Position numbers and translations under genes: made by a program
NCBI RefSeq assembly: GCF_949628265.1
Contig: NC_088786.1
Coordinates: forward strand, 38,461,681-38,525,680
Source: Cloeon dipterum
Taxonomy: Eukaryota > Arthropoda > Insecta > Ephemeroptera > Baetidae
Reading direction: 5' to 3'
Length of the DNA: 64,000 nucleotides
Shown here: one piece after another, positions 44,932-53,508 of the stretch
Position numbering within the stretch: the stretch's first letter is position 1
Layout of the letters: every line of letters starts with the position of its first letter
The notes under the pieces: generated by a model
Told to the model about the DNA's origin: nothing
Seen by the model: the letters and a program-made list of their open reading frames with translations, nothing else
The model's database searches: none

Positions 44932-45237
44932 CCAGTTGCATACACCCTAAGTGTTCGAAGCCGCCAACAGATGGCGCCACCGTAGACTTCCGATTTTAAG
45001 GCACTTTCGCTGCGATTTCAGACTCAATCGAACTACTGTGTATTCTTCAATTAATTTGCTAATTTTTGACGTGCTGAAAACCAAAATGCATATTAATTAA
45101 TAAAAAGCAAAATAGCTAGATTGAGTCTGAAATCGCAGCGGAAATGCCTTAAAACCGCTTAAAACAAAATTTTTTAAGAAAGCCTGTGGTTGCGCCATCT
45201 GTTGGCGGCTTCAATAACTAAGGGTTTATGCAACTGG
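44932..45237. mobile_element. Family B foldback MITE, copy 3
   Basis: The ends are CCAGTTGCATACACCCTAAG and AGGGTTTATGCAACTGG. The arms hold GCCGCCAACAGATGGCGCC and GCGCCATCTGTTGGCGGC. The centre present in copy 1 is deleted. Confidence 0.88.
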
Positions 45238-45539
45238 TCAATTGGAATTAATTTCAATAACTGATGACCTGTTTCAACCAAATACAAAATTACACTGGTG
45301 GAACAAATCATTTTGATTTTCTTCAAATTTGAAAAAGGAAAAATTATTTATTTTGTTTTAAATACCTTTCAAAAATATACCAGAAAAACGTTTAACTTAT
45401 CTGAAAAATAAGAACGCTAATTAATTACTAAAAGTAAATAAATAACTTTTAAATTTAAATGAAAATTAAAAAAAAAACGGAAATTCATTTTTAAAATAAA
45501 TGTATTCTTTATTATAAGAAATAAAAATGTTTGGTTACA

Positions 45540-45985
45540 ATCCATGGGTCATTTTTGATACTCTGGTATTTTAAATTGGATCGATTCAGGGTGACAATTG
45601 ATAATAATTTAAATCTTTAGATGCATTATACTATTTGTTGTACAATTTAAAATAATCAAAAGAGTAAAATTCAAAATTTCCAGCGCTTGACTACATTTTC
45701 TAGGAAGATTTCAATTCCTCTGGTCGAGATGTGTCCAACAGCGTCAGAAACCTTATAGGGAAACTCTTTGTCAAGAAATAAAATAGGATTTCAAGTAAGG
45801 AGACAGTCCGTGTTATTTTTGCTAAATTTCTTGATAAATTAAATGATTTTTTCGTCCGATTTCGATTCCTCTCGTCGCGATTCATCCAATGGTGTGCAAA
45901 TTTCGAAGAAAAAAATCTTTAAATTGAGAAATAAATCGAGATTTTCCAATAAGGAGACAGTTTCGCCGATTTTCTCAAATATTAC
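45540..45985 (-). repeat. Interspersed repeat family F, inverted copies
   Basis: It reads as the reverse complement of 40030-40390 (CAGGGTGACAATTGATAATA, AATTCCTCTGGTCGAGATG, TTTCAAGTAAGGAGACAG). A second partial unit follows at 45840-45965. Confidence 0.7.
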
Positions 45986-46079
45986 CTGAGAAATTTTAGC
46001 TTTTTTCTAAAAATTAAAATTATCTTCAATATAAAAAAGACTTGAAGACCCTGTTTACCCCCTACAAAAAAAATCTGAC

Positions 46080-46760
46080 AGCATTTGAGAGTTAGAAACC
46101 GGTTCTCGGGACGGAATAAAAGCGTCTCATTGTGTCGTCTTTCACGTTTCATCGGCGGCGGAAAGAAAATCTACTTTGGCTGAGCAAATAATAATATGTA
46201 TAAATCGTGGTATTAGCGGCGTGCGTGCGTGCGTTGCGTTGCGTATGGCGATGCCGCGCGGGGGGACGGGGAGCAAGAGGAAGAAAAAGAGTGTCATGAA
46301 TATTGCATGCATTAGAGCTGCTGCTGCGCTGCACCGGCGAGAAGAACACGCGTCCGTCCCCTGATGCTACTCGCCTCGAGATCCACACAGTGATTACCAT
46401 AAATAACGCATTGTTATGCGCAAATTACTTGCTCCATAACCCACCCCACGGCTGATGCTTTATTTTTTAACTAGCTTTCGCTGCCTGCTCCTCTAGCTCT
46501 CACTCTGACGGTGCATTAAAATTTCCGTCTAATGGCTCGTGTTGTTTTACTCCTTTAATAATACAAAACGCCCGGCGTGCCGAGCGATATTTAAAAACGA
46601 CTGCCTCCCTCGCCCGCTCGCTCACCCGGATTACTTAGATGCATGTCGCCAGGTTTAAAATTGCGCGTTTAAATTTTCAACGACGCAGCCGGCGCTCAAT
46701 TTTCCCGCCCTGCCAACTTTTCGGCTGCATCTTATTAAGCAGTCATGAAAATGGTTCTCG
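46080..46760. other. GC-rich unique block
   Basis: It contains GTGCGTGCGTGCGTTGCG, GCTGCTGCTGCG and TTATTAAGC words. No gene was recognised. Confidence 0.35.
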
Positions 46761-46779
46761 TTAAATTTGGATTAACATT

Positions 46780-47480
46780 GAATATTTTTTTTAAATTAAT
46801 TATGCATTTTGGTGCTTGAAAAAAGATTTTTAAAGAAAAACGAAAAAAAATTTATTTTTCACAAAATTGAAATCTTAACAGGGATTTTTATTTAATTTAA
46901 AATGTCAGACCCATGATCTTTGTTAGTAACTGTCCAGTTAAAACAACATAATGGGAAATATTTGCGCCAAAATAAATAAAAAATTTTCAACTTAAAATAT
47001 TGTAAATTTATTTGAAAATTTCTGGCTAAAATAATATGTTCCTACTTTTTTTTTAAATGTAATTATTGATAAAAAAAAAATCCCAAAACAGGCCAGCGCA
47101 AAAATAAATTAATTTGAAAATTAATCCTTTTCTTGTGATTTTAAATTGCCGTAAAATTCCTTTAAAAATAAAATGTTAATATTATTATATAGAGGCGTGG
47201 ATTAATTTCACGACCTATAAAACTAAAAAGGAGTTCGAAAATAATCAATTTAATTAAAGTAGTCATGAAAATGACTGTCGTTCAATTCTGATGCGACATT
47301 GATTTTTTTTAAAATGTAAATTTCAATTATTTGTGCTTTTTAAGTACTTCCAAAACATTTTTTAAAATTAAATGGAGAAAATTCGTAAAATTCTATTCAA
47401 AGCGGAATTTTTGACAGCTTTGACAGAAAAATTACAAAATCAAAACAATTTCCTAGATCACGCTTTGGTAAAAAAGGTTA
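46780..47480. other. AT-rich stretch without recognisable features
   Basis: Only simple AT-rich sequence. A faint internal repeat (AGTCATGAAAATG at about 46742 and 47262) was noted. Confidence 0.45.
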
Positions 47481-47499
47481 TATTCGATTTAAAGAGGAT

Positions 47500-47940
47500 T
47501 GATACTGGAAAAGCCTGGAAAATGCTTGTTGCCAATGCATAAACTCATCCCTTGGGCTTCAGTTAAAGCCTAAATTGACCTGAGAAGCACTGTAATTTTT
47601 TGAGAAAATTGGCTGGAAAGTTAGCGTGCTTTTCAAATGGAAAGGGCTGTCTCCTTACTTGAAATCCGATTTAATTTCAAAACCAAAGAGTTTTCCCAAT
47701 AAGTGGCATACACAATTGGACAGATCTCGACGAGAGGAATCGGAATATGCCAAGAAAATATCTTCAAGCACTGTAAATTTTGGAGAAAATTGGCAAAATT
47801 TGAATTTTTATTGTAGGAAGGTCATTTATGTATTATTGCAAATTGTTGAACAAATTGTTTATCGGTCAATTGTTTAAGGCATCCTACAATTTAAATAATT
47901 TTCAATTGTTGCCCAGTATCTTTCCACTTTAAAGCAAATT
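47500..47940 (+). repeat. Interspersed repeat family F, copy
   Basis: It shares CTCCTTACTTGAAATCCGAT, TTGGACAGATCTCGACGAGA and CAATTGTTGCCCAGTATC with the copy at 40 kb. Confidence 0.72.
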
Positions 47941-48269
47941 TTTATCAACTCTGAAATTTTTTTAAAATAATAATTTCAAATAATTTTGCATTTTATTGAA
48001 TAAAAAACATAGATTTTTTATTGAGTGAACACTTGTAGAGGGGAAAAATACTATTTTTTACATCCTTTTCTGTTACCGACCTTCCTCAGGTCGCAAAAAC
48101 CACGTTTGATTTGTAAATAATAATTTAAATTAATTTTTAATTTCGTACCTAAAATTGCTTCAGTAAATAAAACCGTTTTAATTTTTTGCAAATTAACCCT
48201 CTAGAAAAAAAATCTGAAAACTTGTCAATTTTTATCCAAAGTGGAATTTTTCACAGCTTAAAAAATAAA

Positions 48270-48600
48270 TCACAACATCGATGCCATTTTATCTAGTCCA
48301 ATTTCATTGGTTTTTTGTAAAAAAGTGTTATTCCAACACTTGATAGTTTTATTTATTTAAAAAAAATTCCAAGGTCTTTAATTTTTCGTACTTCTTTTCT
48401 TGTTGCTTGAAGGGTAATAAAGTTCTGTAATAAAAACAATAAAATAGAAAAAAAAATGCAAAATATTATTTAATTTTGAAGAAAATAACTTTTTTGCATT
48501 TAAGTTAATGTTTTTAATTTCAAACACTACCAAAAAGCGGGAAATTTAAACGGGGGCGTGATTAAAATAATTAAAAGTGGGCGTGGCAGGTACCAAAACG
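48270..48600 (+). repeat. Diverged relative of the spacer inside the 42-44 kb MITE
   Basis: The order of motifs AAATCACAACATC, TTTTATCTAGTC, GGTAATAAAGTTCTG, TTTAATTTTGAAGAAAAT and CGGGGGCGTG follows that of the spacer at 42720-43140 and 43320-43745, with many substitutions. The spacer therefore exists outside the MITE. Confidence 0.6.
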
Positions 48601-48649
48601 CGCGGAAAATCAATTTTTCCACAAAAATATACGTTTTTTTAATGCGTCA

Positions 48650-49300
48650 ACTTTGAGAGAGGAAGAGATTATTTTAAAAGTCCAAAACTCCGGCTTGTCA
48701 AAAACAATATCTAATCAGTGCGTGTGTCCCTCTCCTGAAATGTGACCTTTGAAATTGATCCGACTACTCGGATGCGTCGAAATTGCAAGTAGCCGAGTTA
48801 GTTCGGGTGGCCTATTGATTGATTCGGATCACTGGATCAAGCTTGAAGCCTCTCGGTTCTCGCACGCCTCGCTGACGTGATGCGGGATGCGGGGGCCTTC
48901 TCGAGTAACGCGCGTTCGAGTGATTGCCGATTGCAGCGCACTTGGCAAACGCCTTCTCGATTTAATGGATCGTGAGCGTCTAAAAAACAATGCACTCATT
49001 TTAAATGCAAATTTTGTTTGCTGCAGTGGATTTACTCCGTTTGCGGCATTTTAAAACACCAAGCTGTCGGTTGGTGTTTGAAAGAGAGGCATAATAATAT
49101 TCATTTACTTAACGGGACCGTTAACCAGTTTTGCTGCTCGGCCGGCAGCTCGGGTGTGACATTTCAATCTCCATTAGGATTTATTTGGCCAGACGCCGGC
49201 CGCGCGGTTCCTCCAAATTGGGCAAAACTTGAAAGTAAATAGCCGGCTGAGAGAGTGAGCGTCTGAATACGGGCATGAAGAATAAAGAATCGCCACCTTC
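48650..49300. other. Unique block, moderately GC-rich
   Basis: It contains CTCGGATGCG, ATCACTGGATCAAGC and GGCCGCGCGG words. The 74-codon plus frame at 49018-49242 (MLQWIYSVCGILKHQ on) resembles no known protein. Confidence 0.35.
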
Positions 49301-49469
49301 TTTGCCTAAATTGCTTTTAAATGTTTTAATTAAAAAAAAATACGTTAGAAAGCCAAAAATGCTTTTAAGAGGTCTTTCTGCATTTCATTTTTTCTCTTCT
49401 AATAAGTTCATAATTTAATAAACATTTTCCTCAAAAAAAAAAAAAAATCGACCTTTTTAAAAATTCCGA

Positions 49470-49800
49470 TTTTTCAGGGTGATAGCCCTCTCAGATTTTT
49501 ACGAGCAGATAGACAAAAATGTAGCCCGTGAAATTACGCACAAGCACACCCAAGTCTCATTGTTGTAATCGCAGTAGTTCCGCTGCACTTCCGGTTTGAA
49601 GTTTGAAATCGGAAACCTTACCTTTTACCTGAAAATACGCCGAAGGTGATTTTTTGCGTTTAATTTACTCTGGCACTCTTACAGTACCTAAATAGATTTT
49701 TTTAGGTCAGGTACAACCTTCAGGGTCAGACCCTGACTTTATCCTGAGGATCAAAGTGCATGTAAGGTGTCGTTTTATAGGTTTTCAACCATGCTGAGAC
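49470..49800 (+). repeat. Interspersed repeat family G, copy
   Basis: It corresponds to 25343-25700: AGGGTGATAGCCC, ATGTAGCCCGTGAAATTACG, CACAAGCACACC, CCTTCAGGGTCAGACCCTGA. A partial inverted piece is near 22005-22130. Confidence 0.7.
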
Positions 49801-49909
49801 CAAATTTGGAATTAAAATTGCTTCAAATCACTCCTGGATGCAGATATTTGTACTTTGAACCAAAAGATAAATTTTGGTTATTGTTAGAATTTTTATTTTT
49901 AATTTAAAT

Positions 49910-50190
49910 AGGATTTATACTGCAAAATGCTTGTTGCCAATGCATGAAATCGACCCTGAGGAATCATTTGAGGCCAAAATTGAGCTAATTAGCGCTGCAA
50001 ATTTTTCAGAAAAGTGCTGAAAATGTCTCTTCACTTGAAATCCTGTTTTATTTTACCAAAAAAGAGTTTCCCTTGGACACATCTCGACGTGAGGAATCGA
50101 AATATGCCAAGAAAATGTGTTCAAGCGCTTTGGAGAAAATTAGAATTTTTTTATTGCATCACAAAATTGTCGCCCTGAGAAAAGGTTAGA
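49910..50190 (+). repeat. Interspersed repeat family F, short copy
   Basis: It holds CTTGAAATCCTGTTTTATTT, GACACATCTCGACGTGAGGA and AATCGAAATATGCCAAGAAA. It ends just before the TGACGTCA at 50196-50203. Confidence 0.68.
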
Positions 50191-50195
50191 TTTCG

Positions 50196-50203
50196 TGACG
50201 TCA
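50196..50203. promoter_or_regulatory. CRE palindrome TGACGTCA
   Basis: A perfect eight-base CRE (CREB/ATF site) about 35 bp from the candidate exon at 50237-50283. It lies outside any family A MITE. Confidence 0.4.
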
Positions 50204-50236
50204 GCGATAGAAAAAAAGGAAAAAATTTCCACTCAC

Positions 50237-50283
50237 GTCTCGATTTCATGATTTAATCCGCGTGTGTCTATAAATAAACGAGA
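50237..50283 (-). other. Candidate 47-nt leader exon on the minus strand
   Basis: The acceptor TTGCTCTTTTCCAG and donor GTGAGT are both near-consensus. The exon has a stop in two frames and ATGAAATCGAGA near its end. It is followed on the minus strand by the exons at 34280-34311 and Prep exon 1, so a non-coding Prep leader is the simplest reading. Confidence 0.38.
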
Positions 50284-50289
50284 CTGGAA

Positions 50290-50810
50290 AAGAGCAACGC
50301 TAATTAATTAACAAATCAACGGAGGCAGAACAGGTTTGGGGCGCCGCCGATATGGCAGTGCAGCGAGCGCGAGCGCGAGCGAGCGCACCACCAATGAAAA
50401 AGGCAGCAGAGCAAGGTTGGATTTCCATTCTTATTGCCGCGGAATAATTCATGATCGCCATGCATACGCAAAAGGTAACGAGATCCAACCAGCATTTTCG
50501 CTTCCCTTCGAGACCTGGAATAAAATAAAACACAAACAAACAAACAAAAGAAATTGTGTGTGCCGCGACCTGCATTCCAAATTTTCGGTATTCACGAAAT
50601 ACAAAAATGAAATCGATTCGGGTGGGTTGTTTATTGCAGTAATTGAAGTAGTTGAAGAGATAAAAATGCACTACTTGACAGCTGACACGCGCCAAAAAAA
50701 TCATATCGCAGATTAAACAACGTTTCTGGACCGTTTTTTGCTCGAGATTGCGATAAACGGAAGGTCGACAAAAAATTGCATGTCTGATAAAAATGAACAA
50801 TAAACAACTG
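50290..50810. other. Unique block with a 166-codon minus-strand ORF
   Basis: The frame 50800-50300 is the longest non-repeat ORF of the 38-kb gene-poor stretch. It begins MFIFIRHAIFCRPSV and has a hydrophobic middle. It matches no family I know, and its composition follows local base content, so it is not called as a gene. Confidence 0.25.
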
Positions 50811-50859
50811 CGTACTTCAGCACGTGTACCTAGCCCTGATTATCAGTTGAAAATTATTT

Positions 50860-51480
50860 TTATAAAGAAACAAGATTTAATTTCGGCGAAAACCTTAACA
50901 GGGAGTTTTTTTATTTAATTTAAAACGTCAATTCTATGATTTTTTTGTTAATGTTAAGTTTAAAATACAAAAAATAAAGGAATAAATTTGGGAAAAATGT
51001 TGATTTTGAAAATCTGACCAAAATATTAAATTTATTTACATCCCTTATTTTTTTAAAATACAATTTATGTAAAAATCCCAAAAAATCCAGCGCTAAAAAA
51101 CAATTAATTTGGAGTTTTCTCATTTTCTTTAATTTAAATTGCAGTAAAATCCCTTAAAAAATTAAAAATAATATTTTTAAAATTTTTGGATCAATTTCCC
51201 GGGCTAAAAAACTAACAAAAAATTCGAAAAAAACTCAATTTAAATTTAAAAAATTAATTAAACGCGTAAAAGATCCAGATCATAGCAGGCGCATCCAATT
51301 AAAAATTAAGGAATTAATTTTATTCTGCACGAAACCCTGAAAAAAAATCCTGAATACCAAATTTTAAGGTTGCCCCACTAAATTGTGTCGAAAAATCGAG
51401 AATACGAGACAAATTAAATAATTTAATCAATTTAATCAGATCAATTTACAAAAAAAAATCGACGCCTAATTAAAAATTCG
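50860..51480. other. AT-rich stretch without recognisable features
   Basis: No genes or repeats that I can support between the unique block and the GC-rich Paf-AHalpha upstream region. Confidence 0.45.
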
Positions 51481-51905
51481 GGGTGGGTGCGTGTCGGCGG
51501 TTAGTCCGGCGTCGGCGAGACCTTGAAGGTGGCTTTGGGTCCGCGTCGGCATCGACACGGCGGCGGCCAGCGTGTCGGGGGGCGACGGGGGCGGCCGAAG
51601 TGGCCGCCTCGGCAGGCACGGCCCGAAATTGAGTCATGAGCGGCTCGGCACTTGGCTTGATTTATGGTTTTTTAAAGTGAGCCTTCCCCACGCCTTTTCT
51701 TGACAACTCGCAGAGCCCCACCACGGTATTTTCAGATTTGATTGACGGGTCAAAACAAACCTGGCCGCCGCCGTCGCCCGCTCGCTCGCTTTTTCCGCTC
51801 CGGCCAGCCCGCCCGAGCCGCCACCGCCGCGATTTCCCCGCGTCCCCGGCCTCCGGGGGCCCCTGTCGGCCCGCGGGCCCCTAGCAACCCTTGCCCTCCA
51901 CTCAC

Positions 51906-52060
51906 CTGCTCGTGTCGCGGGCCCGCAGTCGGCGATTTAAAACCGTGCCGTCGGCTGTCAGTTTGAGTGGCAGATAAGCGAGGTGTCACTCTTCGTCATT
52001 AATGGCGGCGGTCTCCTCCCAAAATCCGCCGCGCGACGCCAGCGCCGCCCGCCTCCGCGA
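51906..52060 (-). other. Candidate first (non-coding) exon on the minus strand
   Basis: The GC-rich segment ends at a perfect donor AGCAG|GTGAGT. No frame runs from an ATG to this donor: the ATG at about 52003 stops after 13 codons, and the frame through the donor has an upstream stop. That fits a 5' UTR exon. The right-hand limit is a guess because the start site is unknown. Confidence 0.32.
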
Positions 52061-53100
52061 CTTTCGATCCCTTCCGCCGCTTTCACGAGCCCGCCGAGCC
52101 CCTCATACCTTTCCAATGGGTTGATAAAAGGCGTCTGAAGCGTCCGGAGGCCGAATTCGGGCGGCCACGGGGCCGAAATGGTGATAAATCGGGCTGAAAC
52201 TGGGGAATCGGCCGACGGCGGAACCCGCAAGCCCGGCCTCCCGTGAAGGTCGTCCCCTCTTTGATGCTGTGGTACTGCCTCGTAAAGTGGCGCTACTTGT
52301 CCATCCGCGTGACGTCATCCGTCGGAATTTCGCAGATTTTCGCACCTGTCAGCCGCTGTTTGGCCCATTTAACATCATGCCCATTCAAATTCCTGGTTTT
52401 TAAAACTATTTACACGAATTTTCCGTCCTTATTAATTGAAAAATTCCCGTCTACGCCCATTTCTTTGCATGCTGAAAGTCCCGGGTGTTTCGAAAAACGC
52501 ACTTTTCCTGTTCGTCTGCAGTCTTCTGTTTCTAGCCGCGCATCGTAACGTGCGCAAATCGAGGCCTTCGGGCTCCGTCAGGGTCGAAATCAAATTAAAA
52601 CAGCATTTTGCCAAATTGATTTGTCGTTTTGAATTTTTTATACGTGCGCAAAAGCTGCCTGGTGGCGCACAAATCCTCTTTTTCTGCGAGAGCTAGGAGA
52701 CCGTGCGTGTTAATTTAACACAAATTCGAGCCGAATTGCGAATTTGTTTGCTATTTATTATTCATAGTTGCGCATATTTGCATATTCGCCTCGTAAAATC
52801 GGCAGTGGCGCGAGAATAAATATTTTAACAGTCAGCACCGGCTGCTGGTCCAGCCGCCGCTTCATCTCTGCTCGCTCTCGCGAATGACCTTGATACCAGT
52901 TTTTCTTAATGCCTCTTTTATTATTCGGCTAAATTTTATGACTCTTTTGTGCTGCTCGCTCCTAAGCAGACTCTTATTATAAATACAAACCGCTCGGGTG
53001 TGTAGCGTAATTGAATATATAAAAGCATGCAGGCGTGTTGCCGTGTTGTATTCAAATTCTTCAGTTTAAATTCTTTCATTTCAGTTCGCGCGAAAACAAC

Positions 53101-53391
53101 ATGGCGTCCATTATTCTGATTGTGACATTAAAATTCTTTGTGTCACGTAAAGAAGTGCCATTAATGACGAATTTTTCCGAATTCTTTCGCGCGCTCCCGT
53201 GTGGTGGTAGCGGTTGCGGCCGGCAGGTGGCAGTGGCGCGCAGGGGCAACAACTTCCCGACTTCTCGCCGTGTATTATTTGTCAAAAAAAAAGTCGCATT
53301 CGCCTCGCTTCGTCGATTAATTGGTCGATTTCGGCGCGCCCCAGCCGAAACCCAGGCCGATTGGACCGGCACGCGTGCTTTGATGGTGTAA
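53101..53391 (+). CDS. Upstream ORF of 96 codons before Paf-AHalpha
   Basis: AACAACATGGCGTCC gives a good start context. The frame reads MASIILIVTLKFFVSRKEVP, then an Arg-rich part, and ends 52 nt before the Paf-AHalpha ATG. It matches no known protein. It may be a regulatory upstream ORF if transcription starts near 53050-53085, or just an open frame in GC-rich DNA. Confidence 0.2.
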   Translation: MASIILIVTLKFFVSRKEVPLMTNFSEFFRALPCGGSGCGRQVAVARRGNNFPTSRRVLFVKKKVAFASLRRLIGRFRRAPAETQADWTGTRALMV

Positions 53392-53442
53392 GGGCGTCGG
53401 CGGCGCGTGACTCGAGTGCTTTCCCAGCCGATTTAGACGGAA

Positions 53443-53508
53443 ATGAACCCAGCAACCACACCTGTCCCTCCCGAGGACGTGCAGGGCGACAATCGATGGA
53501 TGAACATC
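53443..53508 (+). CDS. Paf-AHalpha: Paf-AHalpha exon 1
   Basis: The ATG at 53443 starts MNPATTPVPPEDVQGDNRWM, matching the mammalian N-terminus with its EDIQGDDRW-like motif. The donor GTGAGT follows at a codon boundary. TAG ACG GAA precedes the ATG in frame. Confidence 0.92.

Larger units (their letters stand above)
51480..53440. promoter_or_regulatory. GC-rich region upstream of Paf-AHalpha, possible bidirectional promoter
   Basis: Two kilobases dense in CG dinucleotides compared with neighbouring DNA. It has a CRE (TGACGTCA at 52310-52317), a TATATAAAAG box at 53016-53025 and initiator-like TCAGTT at 53061 and 53081 on the plus strand. A perfect minus-strand donor (AGCAG|GTGAGT) lies at 51906/51905. 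This fits divergent transcription of Paf-AHalpha to the right and a leader exon to the left. Start sites cannot be fixed from sequence. Confidence 0.45.

Noticed and set aside
50300..50800. 166-codon minus-strand ORF
   Set aside because: It has no domain, no conserved motif and only local compositional bias. Kept as a note on the block, not called as a gene.
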